From Rhodamnia argentea (Eukaryota > Streptophyta > Magnoliopsida > Myrtales > Myrtaceae): a stretch of DNA of 64,000 bases. Shown here one piece after another: positions 45,577 through 59,100 of the stretch. Below the pieces are notes generated by a model. It was given only the letters and a program-made list of their open reading frames with translations, was not told the origin of the DNA and searched no databases. The position numbers and the translations under genes are program-made. Position 1 is the first letter of the stretch; every line of letters begins with the position of its first letter. The stretch is from contig NC_063155.1 in assembly GCF_020921035.1 (NCBI RefSeq), forward strand, positions 28,203,294 through 28,267,293, read 5' to 3'.

Positions 45577-48364
45577 ATGGCGGGAGGAGCGGAAGAGGAG
45601 CTGGAGAGGAGGAGCAAGTTCTTGAGCAGCCTCATACAGAAGAAGAAGGCGGTGGAGGAGCAGGAGCAGCACGATCGGCTCAACGTCCGCGTGCGGGCGT
45701 CGGACATGCCGATCCCTCTGCAGAACAAGGCCTTCCGCTGCGCTCGCGATCACCTCGACGCCATGCGCGGTGGCAAGCTCGACAGCAAGCGAATCGCTCT
45801 CGCGCTTAAGAAGGTGAAAGCTCCTGCTTTTGATCTCTTCGTCTTCGGTTGTGGGTTTGTTTAGATTGTTAGAGCGGTTACAGAAATGCTCGTCGTGTTC
45901 GGGGTAATCTCTCTTTTAAGAGATTCACCGTTCTTCGTTTGAACTTTGAAATGCTTCATTTTGGTTCCCTCGGGATTAAATCTTTGTCAGATGCTAAACT
46001 TGAACGAGATAAGCCCAGTTTTATGTTTTTGGTGTCGGTGGTCCATTGGGTTTGTTTGCCTCGGTTCAACTGGAAATTTGGTCCAGGACTTCAGCTGTGT
46101 TGCTTGGAGTCGATGATTTCTGTTGATTGTGTATTATTGGACAAGTTGTAAAGCTTCTTCAGCTACTATTTAGTTGAGGCAGATTTCTGTTGAGTGTGTA
46201 TTATTGGGCACGTTTTTATAGCTTCTTCAGCTACTATTTAGTTGAGGCGGAACTACTCCAATGGAGGTTTCCTTTTCCAATCTTACATCATATTCACTGG
46301 TTTATTTTTTGGCAGTCTTTAGGGGTAAAATGGCATTCCCATGGATTTCCTTCTGTTTCAGCTGCTTGATTCAATCGCTCATTCTTTTTTCTTCTTATAG
46401 ATCAATAAGCTATTTCATTTATGTGCCAATTGAAGTGGGTCGACTAATCGTGCTGCATGCCCCATTTAACAATGTCTAGTTTTTTCTACGCCACGAGATT
46501 CTGCAAATATCACACGGCTTCTGATGCTTATCATTTACAATTTAGCCTTTACAACAATGCAAGCATTTAATCCATTTCTCCCAACAGTTATAGCACAGCC
46601 GAACACAACAAAATTTCTATTCCCGATCTTTCATTATTTAGAGTATCATGACATGCCTATGGAGTGTACTCTAATATTGACCTATCATCTGGCATTTGGG
46701 TGAGGGGGTATGCATCATTTTCATCTTTGTGATCTCCAGGTTGAGTTCGTCATTCTCAAATCACATATCCTTGTAAGTTCTAGGTATTTGTCTAGCAGGA
46801 TGAGTATATTCTTTCCTACTTGTTGCAAGCATGACATGCAAATAAGACTTTTCTTTCATCCTGATGGAGTTACAATGTGGCTGGAATTATTATCAGGAGT
46901 CCACTTGTTGGGTGAACATCTAATGGCCTGTTGATTACCCAACCCCATTGCATGTTGTGACAGTGAAATAATTATTTCAAGCCATTTTTCTACGCTGGAT
47001 ACAAGATTTAGCTGATGTTAATTATAGGACACTGGGGGAAACAAATTGAAGACTATTGGACCAAGGCTATTAATTTGCGACTGATACTGGAACAAATGAC
47101 ACCATGCAATGTCAGAGTGATTTACAGACTCAAATCATTGTCTGAACTGCGAATACCTATAGCTACATCTATCATACCAGTGTAGACCTAGTAATGTCAT
47201 TACTTTTGTTTAGCATGCTAAAAGAATAGTTCTGTCCCTGTATGTGTATGAGTGTTTTGGCTATAATTTTGTCTCTCTGTGTTATTTCTTTTGGCAATGC
47301 AAAATTTGCTACAGGAGGCAGAATGGTAGAGCATGCTGTATGAATTGCGAGGGTGTCAAATATTAACTTACTGATTTCCTTTCCTTTTCGCATATATAGG
47401 GAGAATTATTCAACTATTTTTCTAACTTTGTTAACTTCATTTCCTGTCATTCTTCCGTCCATTCCCCTTTTGTATGTTTTGTGAAATAATCTTATTGTTA
47501 CTTCTGCTCTGGTGCATTGGTTTTTGATATTCCCCCACTTTCTGCTACTTCCATGATTGGAACTGCTGAATGAAGATAGTCTAGCAGAAAAGTCATGAAA
47601 GCAATGGTAACGTTAACTCTGGACCATCACATAAAACCTGACTAAGGCAGAAGCCTCAGTTAATGCCATCCATTAAGAGTAGAGTTTTACTGCATATATG
47701 ACAATATAAACTGTTGTTTGTCCATTAAATCAACATGAGTGGTCTGTCTCACACTCTTTATTTACTTAAATACGAGCTCATTGAATGATGCCTTATGAAC
47801 TTAGGAAGGGAGAGTTGTCACGCATAGAGTTTCATCTTTTCCGATGGTTTATGGTCAGGATCGAGGTGATGTTGTGCCTATTGATTTCGTCTTTTGCCAC
47901 ATCAAGTTCATTCTACATTTTAATCTATTTGTGCTTCGCTTGTTGACTCTATCTTCACCTGTCTGGATTTTCATCTGATTTCATCCTAGTCGTTTGTGTA
48001 GAAGATATTTATTAACTCAGACCATTATTCCTAGGTAAGTTGTATTTCCAGTGGGTTTTAGTGGGTACCCCATTGGAGTCTTAAGGTTCTTTTTTGATTC
48101 TCTAACCGTTTAATCCTTGTATATTACCATTTGCACAGACTTGGCTGTGAATTTTAGGTCTGCAGCACTACATTAAGCATTGCTGGGAGCCTGGGAAGTC
48201 TGTTTAATTAAGCTTAACATATGACAGTAGGCTGTATTTTGCACTTCCAAAACTGTCAAAGATGTACAGGCCTTTGATTTCTGAAAAGGTTTTATGGTCT
48301 TTATTGAAAGTGTACTAAAGAATTCATTCAAAAGGATCTGTCTTCTTTTGCCACTGCTATGATC

Positions 48365-48405
<41 letters not shown>

Positions 48406-48804
48406 TGCATGCATGCATGGACATCTGCGCATATGTGGACACTGGGTATGCCTTTATTGTGTAATAGAGCTGGAATTGTGCAGCCTGCAATGTCAAGAAT
48501 AGTTAAAGCCACTTGTTGAACCTGTCTCGAGGAGTTGGTCTACACATGCGAATAACTTACTGTCTGTTTCAGGCAAAAGATTGAGCTTTCTGTTTCTTCG
48601 ATAGCCGGCTAACATCTCTCTTTGTTACCCTGTGTTTGCACATTGCAGGAATTCGACTGTTCACACGGTCCAGCTTGGCACTGCATTGTGGGTACTAGCT
48701 TTGGATCTTACGTTACACACTCACTTGGAGGCTTTTTGTACTTCTCCATTGATAAGGTTTACATCCTTCTCTTCAAGACAGCAGTTGAGCCCTTGGACCA
48801 TTGA
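45577..48804 (+). CDS. LC8-type dynein light chain family protein
   Basis: Two exons (45577-45813 and 48649-48804) separated by a 2.8-kb GT-AG intron give 130 residues. Residues 1-48 are a charged, helical extension (EEELERRSKFLSSLIQKKKA). From about residue 42 comes the LC8 fold: ASDMPIPLQNKAFRCARDHL, LDSKRIALALKKEFDCSHG, PAWHCIVGTSFGSYVTHS and GGFLYFSIDKVYILLFKT. GTSFGSYVTH is the partner-binding groove strand. Flowering plants lack dynein heavy chains, so in plants LC8 is thought to act as a dimerising hub for other partners. I prefer the ATG at 45577 (A at -3, G at +4) over the in-frame ATG at 45562, which would add MRGTN. The intron contains only AT-rich DNA and a (CT)n tract at 48368-48402. 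Confidence 0.93.
48368..48402 (+). repeat. (CT)n microsatellite in the dynein light chain intron
   Basis: Seventeen or so CT units without interruption, about 250 bp before exon 2. Confidence 0.9.
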
Positions 48805-50200
48805 TCGTGTCTGGACATTCTGTGTCTTGTTTGTCATGACAAGCTTTTCTACCTAGATTTAGTATGTATAATTGTGGTTTGTGAAACTTCCAAGCCTCAA
48901 CTTCCATGGTATTCATCACTAACTGCTTGCCAGAGGACTAGTGACTACCAATTCTCGTGATAATTTTCCATGTCGGATTGAATCTCAATCAAGTATCTGG
49001 TGTCTTAACATATGCCTTGTTTCGGACGTAAAATAAGGTAGTTGAGTTGTGATTTGTCACTCGTCAATGTCCTATCTAATATGAGAGACTCAACAAAAGC
49101 AAGCTCATAGGTAACTGTTTCGATATTCCGCCTGATTGCAAGCGACAGCAGTTTAACCATGGTCTATCTGCAGCCCACGTCAGAGCTTGACTGCAACCAT
49201 CAATGGCCTCGGATACCATTAAAAGTTAAGAAAAAATCAAATAAATGAGAGAGCAGATACAAACGCTGCCTTGCGTTCCAATGGCACCACGATTGCGGCC
49301 CTTTCGACCATTGCTTGGTGGTCTGAAGCTGCAACACTCAAGCGACTACTAGACAGTGGGGTTGCCTAAGAGTTACACTTTCTGTTGCGAGCACGGTGGC
49401 CAAATCAGGCCACTGCTGTGGTCGCCTTGCTAGTGACCACCCACCGGTGACACCTCCCAATGAGGACGATGTTGTCGTCGATTGCTAGTCCACTTACGAG
49501 ATGACCACCATGATAGAGGTGACCGCCACTATGGTGGTTGCCATGGTCAGGCAACCCTTGCACTGGAGGTCGCCATCAGCAATTGTGACCGCACAAGATG
49601 GTTGTTCTGTATACATAGCAGATTACGCTATACTTTTTAGTAAGTGATTTATTTATACTATACAATCCTAGTCTTGACTATAGATGGTCATGTACCGATG
49701 TAATTATACTATACAATCCTAGTCTTGACTATAGATGGTCATGTACCGATGTAAACGAAACCGGCGACTAAAAGCCGCTTAAGGTTTTATCCCCCAAAGA
49801 ACTCGGTCTAGATATTGTGAGGAATTGATTGACAAAACAAGTGTCAAGTCATTGGACCACAGCAAATATTACCGAACCTGAAATTATTTGACCCCAGCAC
49901 TGGCCAAGTCATGGTTTATGTGTGAATCTGAATCGTGTTACTTCCAGTTTTCTTGGCAACTAAGAAAACGAAAATATCTTGTTCTTCTTATCAAACCCGC
50001 ATTTCACACAGTCCAGACAAAAATTGATCTAATCCACGTTTCCATATTGAGTCCAAATGTCCAATCACATCCTCCCTGACATTCACAGGCTCTTGTTCCA
50101 TATCCCTCCCCTCAAAGCCTCATTCTCCTCTCCTGTTTCCAATCATAAACCAGCAAATCCAGAGATTCATGCTCTGTCAGAAGACTGGTAGAACCAAGAA
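48805..50200. other. Intergenic DNA between light chain and F-box genes
   Basis: The first several hundred bases are probably 3' untranslated and flanking DNA. Around 49270-49610 there is a GC-richer stretch with no open frame and repeated 'gaccaccatgatagaggtga'-style text. It is perhaps an eroded element or pseudogene that I cannot name. A tandem duplication lies at 49653-49754. Confidence 0.4.
49653..49754 (+). repeat. Perfect 51-bp tandem duplication
   Basis: Two adjacent copies (49653-49703, 49704-49754) starting TTATACTATACAATCCTAGT and ending ACCGATGTAA. I see no difference between them. Confidence 0.9.
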
Positions 50201-51417
50201 ATGTCGAAACTATCATTTGATGTCGATCACGCGTCTCCCAAGGACGAAAACATAGGGGAGCCGACAGAACCCGGTCGACCACATGAGGCCCTGTTTCTGG
50301 TCTTGCCTTATCTTACCTTATCCGGGCTGATTGCCGTGGGCAAAGCGTGCACATCTCTGAGAGATGCGGTGCGCGACGACGTTCTGCCGTGGCTCGAACT
50401 CGCCGTCGACGATCCTTTGAGTCGGCGGATGCGTGACGAGATCCTTATCGAGATCACTTCGAAGGCGAATGGGAAGCTCCGGACACTGGGGCTGTCCAAT
50501 TGCACAAAAATCACAGACGGTGGGCTGCAAAGGGTTATAGAGAAAAATCCTCTCATCAACAAGGTAAGATGCAAATCGCTACTCTAGCTGTCCCTTTTTT
50601 TTGCTTCTGTTTATTGTGAATTGGTGGAGATAACAAATCAAGTGACCTGCATATCCTTGTATGCTGATCATGTCCAACAATTAACCATACCCTTAATCTT
50701 ATTTGCTTCATAGACTTGTGGTTACGGAGCGAGCTGCTCCGTTTGCTCGCAGTAATAATCTTTTGTTCTAGGAAATATAAGTAATTTGATTTGCAGAAAG
50801 CTAACTTTAATGGCTAAAAATTGTTGTATATGCAGTTATATTTACCAGGATGTACTGGCTTGACACCAGATGGAGTCATAAACGCAGTGAAGACTCTATC
50901 AGCAAATGGGAACATTTTACAGTCCATAAAGATCAATGGCATCTACAATCTGCAGCAGCAACACCTTAAAGTGCTCCGATCCTTCATTCAAGTGAATCCC
51001 GAAACGCTGGACCACAAATGTTCCATAAAGTTTGGGCGTGAAGGCGACTGCAATGTTTGTCCTGTCGACGTGGGAATCTGTCCGAAGTGCAACGAGGTGA
51101 GGAAGGTCATTAGCTGCCCTATAGAAATGTGCGCGGGAAAGAGAGACTGGCGATTAAGCGAATGCAGAGGATGCGGCTCTTGCATTCCGAGGTGCATCCA
51201 GTGTGGCGTGTGCGTCGCACTTGAAGATCTAGAGGAGGCCGAGGCTATTTGCGCGGACATCTTATGCATGAGCTGCTGGCTCCAACTGCGCAAGTGTGAC
51301 TTCTGCAACAAGCCATACTGCAAGCGACACGCGGAGGGGCGGCTCAATCCTTCGGGGCCTCGGGGGTTTGTTTGCGAGTTGTGCACTGTACACGAGGAGG
51401 ATGACATTGATGTATAG
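50201..51417 (+). CDS. F-box protein SKIP14-like
   Basis: Two exons (50201-50563 and 50836-51417) join at NPLINK/LYLPGCTGL to give 314 residues. F-box proteins tie a target to SKP1-cullin ubiquitin ligases, and SKIP14-type proteins were named for SKP1 (ASK) interaction. About residues 28-75 form a degenerate F-box (ALFLVLPYLTLSGLIAVGKA.. and VLPWLELAVDDPLS). About 90-175 has leucine-rich repeats (LRTLGLSNCTKITDGGLQRV; LYLPGCTGLTPDGVINAVKT). About 185-305 is a Cys-rich tail with many CxxC pairs (CNVCPVDVGICPKCNEV, CRGCGSCIPRCIQCGVC, KCDFCNKPYCKRH, CELC), likely zinc-binding and characteristic of this subfamily. The end is acidic (EEDDIDV). The target is unknown and the gene is intact. Confidence 0.9.
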
Positions 51418-53165
51418 CTTCGGGTCAATGTATCTTGAGAACGCACAAGCATAAGAGTTCCCTCGTTTGCATATGAATTCATCAAGGCAACGATATGCAG
51501 CCAGCTACTGCTCAATGTGCAGCATGTACCGAATAGTCTCTTTTTGCTCCTGTTAGTACACAGGTGATGAAATGATACCTTCTCTTCTCCAGAAATGAAC
51601 CTTGTTTCATTCGTTTTGATGTTGCTATGAAACAGGCAAGAGTATGCGCAGTTCCGAGTTTGTGCCTGATGACCCGATTTGAACGTTAAGTTTTTTACGC
51701 GTGAAATCGTGTCGTTCAACTCATATCGGATCAGAAATCGTCACACCTCACTCCATTGATTCTATCTGTTGATTTCGCTCTATAAATCTCCATCCCAATA
51801 GTATGCGATCGATAGAGACCGATGATAAGTTTACGGAAGTCGCAAACTGGTTTATGGACAGAGTTTGGACTCGGCTTCTGAGCAGATTACTCATGGAACA
51901 TTCTTACCATCTATGGAGCACAGTGCTGTCCCCTCCTATTAAACGTGCAACATCTTCCATGACTCTCATTTCGGTTGTCTTTCAGTTGCACTCTCTTACA
52001 ATTTCCTTGTTCAAGTGATTTACTTGGGACAACTTAGAGGCGATTCCTGCCCTTCATTGTGGGACTATCTTTTCTTGCTTCTTTGCAACTGCTCTTTCAT
52101 GATTCGCAAACTCCGGTACGATTGATAATTTCAATGGCGCCATTAATAATTGACCGATTGAAAAGTTATGAATCGAGTGGATTGTGAGGTCTTTTAATCA
52201 GATTATAATACAATAAGTGTTTTATACGCGTACGATTTTTCTCACTCCAGAAAGGGTTATTTTCTCACAAATTCAGCTAGCGGGATACAAAAGTTATATT
52301 GCAAATCATGTATATGTATGCATTTTATGTAAAAGTGCAAGTACTTCATGGCCAGAGGGCATTTTTGCCTCTTGTTAATGTCAAGCTAATTTTGCAGAAA
52401 ACATTATTCTCGAATTTCCATCACATTCCAAAACTTTTAAAAAATTGCCATAACCAACTGCTATGACGAGGGTCATGACGCTTGCCTAAATCTGTAGCAA
52501 AAAATGCCAGTTCGGATTATTAGTGCGTTTATTTTTTTGCTTCTTATTTATGGATTAGGTCGATGTAAAACCTTGTTGGCATCATATCAACTTCAAGTGT
52601 TTTACAATACAGCAAAAAGCCGCCGAATTGGCCTATTTCTTGCTCGTACCGATTGAAGTATTTTGAAATGAACTTGAACTGAAGAGGAAATTCCGGCCGC
52701 ATAAATTTACGGATTTTAACACTTGATTGTACAAAATTAAATTTTATAATTTTGCTGGATTTCAGATAATTTTTTTTTGCAATTTTAGGATTCACATAGC
52801 AATGACCTGTGTTCGATTTAATTTACGGATTTTTGTTAGTGAAAGTAAGAATAGTATGATTGACAATTTGGCATTTCCTTCTCTAGTTTTTCAGTTTTTA
52901 AGGTTTTTTTTTTCTTTTTTGCCCCTTTTGGCTTTGTAAGAAACTAATAAAGCCAAAAGGAAAAACATGATTTAGGGGCAAAATTCTCCTTTCAACTCCG
53001 GAGGGAGAAGAAGGCGAAGAAGAAAGCCAGCAGGAACACACAGCGACGAAATTCCCCCCGTCCTCCCCCAGAAGGCGATCGCCGCGCCATTAAAATGGTG
53101 CGCCAAGAAGAATCTTGAGGGGCTTCGTCACGTCACTCGCTGCGTGTGAACGAGAGATTGTGGAA
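51418..53165. other. Spacer between the F-box gene and MED23
   Basis: The F-box 3' flank comes first, then AT-rich DNA. At 52917-52983 a nested inverted repeat is visible: TTTTGCCCC and CCTTTTGGCTTT against AAAGCCAAAAGG and GGGGCAAAA. This is about 200 bp before the MED23 ATG. A purine-rich GAAGAAGGCGAAGAAGAAAG strip follows, within the probable leader. Confidence 0.5.
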
Positions 53166-56100
53166 ATGGATCAGCCGCCACAGCGATCGAGCTCGGCCTC
53201 AGCCTCGCGGGCCTACCAGTTCCATCCGGCTCGTGCCGCCATCAACGATCTCTTCAACCTCTACTTAGGAGTACGTTCCCCGCTCCTCCCGCTGAAACAA
53301 TCCTTCTTCGGCTTCGTGTGTTTTGACTTGGTTTTTACAGTGTCTTGACTTCGTTCGTGTTTCGCAGAGGAACAGCCGCCACAGAGCCGACGATTCCGTC
53401 CGCGAACCTCCGTAAGGACTCGAAACTCGGGATACTAAAACTGTGGCTTGTGTTGTCGCTTGTTTCTGTATGTGTTTGAAAGTGGTCGAGCTAAGGGCGT
53501 AGGAGTACGATTGTGGAGCGATGATCAAATTCCGGTCCAACTTAAAAAAAGGTCTTTTCGTTATTGGGTGAATTAGATGATTTCCACCTCCCCTTGCTCT
53601 AGGTATAAGATGAGGAGGTGATTTTGCTGTCCAAAGTTGGAAAGGAAAATTTCAATGTATTTGTTGTTTGAATGAGAGTTCGACTCTGGTTGTTGTTGGG
53701 CTGTGCATCGGATGCAATGAGAAATCTTGGTTGTTTGCTTCCCATAGGAGTTAATTCTGCTTAATTTGTATGTAAATCACCTGCAGGAATAAGGCGCAGA
53801 AGCGTGTTGTGGCTTTAAACAGAGACCTTCCTCCTCAGAATGACCAGTTCATTGTAGACTTCCAGCAACTTCAAAACCAGTTTCCTGTAGGTTAATAACT
53901 CCAATTTCAAATACATCTTCCTTTCACTTCTTTCCTTGATCTCCCCTCTACCTATGTAATTGTATGTAACTAGTAGGTGTGAGCTTAAATTGTGTGCTAT
54001 GCATTTCAGGACCAAGATCAACTGCGAGCTGTGACAGAATCTGTTCTTATATCTTTGGTTGTACAGTGCAGTGGTCATGCGCCACGGGCAGAGTTTCTTC
54101 TCTTTGCTCTACGGAGCTTGTGTGGTATTGGTTACATTAACTGGGACACATTTCTGCCTTCTCTTCTTTCTTCAGTTTCGTCAGCTGAACTGTCAGCGGG
54201 TCAGGGGAGCCAGTCTATGCCTGTAGTATCACCAACAAGCTTATCACAGTCTGACAGGGTAGCATCATCGGGCGCAATCCCCAATTCGAACTTTCAGCCT
54301 TCCAATCCTACATCTCCATTGTCATCGGTTCATGTCATAGGTTCTCCTGCCCAGTCAACAATTGAACCATCATCTGGTGCGACAATGTCACCAGTAAAAT
54401 CATCTGATGTCTCCTTCTCTGGTCAACAAGCCGCAATGAGAACCAGTTCATCTGTAAAAGACAGTGCTGTGAGCAGCCTACGTCAGCTATGCTGCAAGAT
54501 TATCTTGACAGGTCTTGACTTTAATTTAAAACCAGTGACTCACGCTGACATATTCTCACATATGCTTAATTGGCTTGTTAACTGGGATCAAAGACAACAT
54601 GGAATGGATGAATCTGATGTCATCAAGTCCTGGAGACCTGACAAGGCACTGATAGAATGGCTACACAGTTGTTTGGATGTGATTTGGCTACTGGTTGAGG
54701 AGGACAAATGCCGGGTGCCCTTTTATGAATTGCTACGCAGTGGCTTGCAGTTCATAGAGAACATCCCGGATGATGAAGCCTTATTCACCCTTATCTTGGA
54801 GATCCATAGGAGGAGGGATATGATGGCGATGCACATGCAGATGTTAGATCAGCACCTTCATTGTCCTACATTTGGAACTCAAAGGATACTAACCCTTACT
54901 ACTCCTAATGTTTCTGGTGAAGCAGTTGGAAACTTACGGTATTCCCCGATCACATATCCAAGTGTGCTTGGAGAACCACTAAACGGAGAGGTGATTGGCT
55001 ATTCCTAATGTTTGTAAATGATTTACAATTATGTTCTCTACAAGATCGATATGCATCGCCAAGTTTAAAGGTGATTTTATGATAGATTTTACGCATTAAT
55101 CATATTTTTCAGGAACTTGCAACATCAATTGTACGGGGAAGTTTGGATTGGGAAAGAGCATTGCGATGTATAAGACATGCTATTAGGACTACTCCATCAC
55201 CTGACCGGTGGAAGCGTGTGCTTTTGGTAGCTCCTTGCTATAGACCTTCAGGACAACCACCAACTCCTGGTGCTGTTTTTACGTCTGAAATGATTTGTGA
55301 GGCAACAATCGATAGGATTATTGAGCTATTGAAGTTGACGAATTCAGGCAAGGTCTTCTATCTTCATATATGTAGTTGGATTTTCCCCCTAATTAAAGGG
55401 AAAACGACACAAATGGTCCCCGAACTTTGGTCCAATGTGCAATATCTCTCATGAACTTTTAATTTGTTCAATGTGGTCCCCGAACAATTTGTAAACATTC
55501 AATCGGTCCCTAGATATATAAAATTGTTCAATGTCATCCTTTCGTTAATTGTTAACGGAGTTTGTTAATTTGGCTCCCAATTTCTTAAGTTTGAAGATTG
55601 AACAACAAAAAGTAATTACATGTAAATTATTCAAGTAAGATATTCATCTCTAATCTGGATATAATGATCCACGTCATCAACTACTGGTGGATATATAATG
55701 CCCTAATTTTTTTTTTCTCTTCAAAAAGTAGATGGATAAAAAGATGAACATGTTGCCTCATCATTTTTAAAAGTCCAACTCAGCATAGGATGATCCACGA
55801 CATCAAATATCGTTTGATTTGTCATTTGAGCAAGCAAAAGGACTACATTGGACATTTATGAATAGTTCGGAGATCACATTGAACATATTAAAAGTCCAAG
55901 AATGACATTGCACATTGGGTTAAAGTTTGTGGACCGTTTGTATCATTTTCCCTAAATTAAATGTACACTAGCTTAGGAATTCTAGATATATTGTATATCA
56001 CGTTCTTGCACTATTAAGAAGAATTGTGGTTTATAGTTCTAGAGAAGGAAACATATTAGTTTTGGAGTGATAACTTGCAAAATTGCATGCTTTGAATGTA

Positions 56101-59100
56101 AGGTCTATCTGGTTAAACATGGGATATCGACATCCATCTCTCGTTGCCCGATAACATCGGATCATGGGTTTATTATTGGGGTTTGCATTTTCTCATTGGT
56201 ACTTTGATGGGAAGGAATGGGGATCGACTAAGAATCAGTCAGTGGTATGTTCAGGATCTAACTTGCTATCTAAAAGGATACATCAAGGTCTTAATTGGTT
56301 TTTTGATAAAGATAATTGTAGATAATATACTTCTCTATCTTAAGGAAAGGTAATCAAGTAGCTAGGAGATGCACAACTGATAAGCCCATTATGAAGATAT
56401 TCGTGCTTATGAGATTACTGGGACTCATGATTGGAGGTCAAATTAGCCATGTAAAAGCAGCTTGAGCAGATAAAGAACCTGAGAAGAGCTTGTATGGTGA
56501 AATGATGAAATTTATTATGCCAAGCAGGCCAAATAGTACTTTCTCAAAATGATGGAAGACCACCTTAAAGTCACTCTGATGGATTCAAATAGGAACTGTT
56601 TGAACACTTAAGTACCTGAGACTTAGTTAGGTATTTGTTTAGCCATCATTTGGAGGAGGCTGTTTATCCTCTTTTTTGAATGTTTGCAGCAATTCCTTTA
56701 TGTAGCTAGTGAAGTTGCGCTCTTCACTTTTGCCTAATCAACTCCTCTTAAGCCAAAAAACCAGTCTTGCTGCTGAAATTGTTGTTTTTGATACTTAAAT
56801 AACTTCTTTAAATTGTCATAATGAAGCACGTCATGCTGATGCAACATTTAATCTATTTAATTGCTGGGTGAGGATCTTCACGTACAACAATAGAGGTTGT
56901 TTGGAGAACTTTTCCGGAGTAAGTTCAGTTGTGAAAAGATGCACTGCAACTTTTATAAAGTGTTTGGGAAGTGCCTCACAGCTGCAGCATCTCTGAAGAT
57001 ATAATGGCTTAGAACAGTTTTTAAGGATTTGTCCATCCTAGATTTTAAGATAGCTTTTAAACATGTATTGCCAAATATGCAAGCTGCAACACTTCCCAAC
57101 ACAGTCATTAATAGACATAGCTGCACCTTAGCCACAATTATATCAAACGAACTTTATTTTTTGAGAATATAGCTTCTAGCTACTGAGCAAGGAAATTGGG
57201 AGTTTGGAGAACGTGCTTTTGATAAGGTCCCGTGTTCCTTTTAAGAGAAAGAATCTTTTCCAAACAACAAACTCTTCTTAAATTTCTGGACAGGTGGCTC
57301 CCACGTTCATTTGTTCTTGAAGTTTTTACTCAAAGAAAGGCCTAAGTAGATGATTAGGAATGAACACTAGCACCCTATTGTGGTTGACAAAGCACCATTC
57401 ATTCCGTCATACAACAAGATAAGCCCACTCTTGCTTAGGTCGATCTTAGCCCGAACACCCCTAAATAACATAAAAAAATGTTATCCAAATAAAGTAATTG
57501 CTAGGTACCATCTTTGCAAGAAAAGATAGTATTACTAGTGAAGTCCCGATGCTAATGCCCTAAACAACTTTTTCTTTTGTTTATTTTTGAATTTTTTTTG
57601 GGGTGGGACAACGATTTGGTCAAGTGGAAGGCAATACAAACATTTGATAGAGTAGTCGTTGGGAGTTAGATGTTTGTTGATTTTTAATAAGGCTCTACTT
57701 GGCAAATGGTTACGGTGAAATGTTGTGCATGGTCATCTCTGGAGAATATTGTGGCTGCACAATATGGCTTGGATAACATGTTGAGATGAATGTGTGGTTG
57801 TGTTAGGAAATTCGTATATCGGAAAATTAGTGTGGTGTAAAGCGGTTAATATAGGGTCCATACCATGAAAACCCCACACTGGTATATCTAGTTTGGGGTA
57901 AATTTGTCACAAGTGTATCAATTTGGGATTTTTGGTGGTCAAAATTGTCGCAAGTGTATCGGTTTGGGTTTTTTCGTGGTATTAACTCGTAAATATATTA
58001 TAGTCAACTCATAACTCATTAGCTTAAGCTTTTGAGTGAAGGTAGGTCCGACTAGATATGCTAACGAACTTGGATATGGGCTCCTTCTTGGTTATATCCT
58101 CTTGTGAAGATATCAGATTTCTGCTGCATGCTCCCAATAAATGGTATCGGAGTCGACGATTGATCGGTGCCCCTATCCTATGTTTCTTGAATATCTCAAG
58201 GAAGTAAAATCTTGTGACAAATGTAGCTTACGGACAGCCTTCATAATTTGATCTTGCGAAAGAGATCTAGAAATGAGGGTGGGCATGGCAATGTAGCAAT
58301 GCGGTCCCGATGGCAGGCTTCATGGTTTGCTCTGGAGAAAGAGACCATGGATGAAGGTGGGCGTTGGAGATTCAAGGTGAGACAAGTTGATGCGAAAGGA
58401 TACCTAAATTAAGGAGGAGTAGACCCGACACTAAGCTCACTAAGGGGTAGACTGTTTATGAGTTGTGTTAGAAAATTCTCACATCAAAGAATTGGTGTGG
58501 CATGGAATGGTTGATATATTCTAGTTGTCCCATAACTCATTGTCTTAAGCTTTTGAGTCAAGGTGAGTTCAACTGGATATGTTGGTAGGTTTGGATTTGG
58601 GTTGTCTCTTAGCGATCTCCTCGGGTGAAGGTGTTAGACTTCTGCTGTCCATTTTTAACAAATAGTAGCAGAGCCGATGATTGATTGGTGGCCCACTCCC
58701 ATAATGTATCGATGTTTGTTGAATATCTTAAAGAAGGAATCTTGTGCCAAACGCGGTTTCCTAGCAACCTTCATGAAGACATGTCAATGTAGAATGATAC
58801 CCGAATTAAAGGGTAGTAGACCTAACCCTAAGGCTCACACGTAGAGGGGAGATTGTTGCGATGCATGTGTGAGTCGTGTTAGAAACTTGCATATTGGAGA
58901 ATTGGTGTGGTGTGAAGCGGTTAATATATTTAATTGGCCCATAACTTATTTGTTTAAACTTTTGAATGAAGCTGGGGCCAATTGGATATGTTGATGGCCT
59001 CGGACTTAGGTTCCTTCTTGGCGATCTCCACGGGTGAAGGTATCGAATTTTTACTGCATGCTCCCAACATAACACGGGGTGGATTGCCAAATGTAGAAGA

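Noticed and set aside
50988-51719. 243-codon antisense frame over the F-box gene
   Set aside because: The sense strand carries the conserved Cys-rich tail. The antisense frame has no domain.
53115-53165. N-terminal extension of MED23
   Set aside because: The frame is open upstream but starts at TTG. The first ATG, at 53166, agrees with the family start MDQ.
55353-55358. GT donor five bases after the GC donor in MED23
   Set aside because: Using it with the acceptor at 60509 gives an immediate stop and breaks the conserved LTNSEINCW junction.
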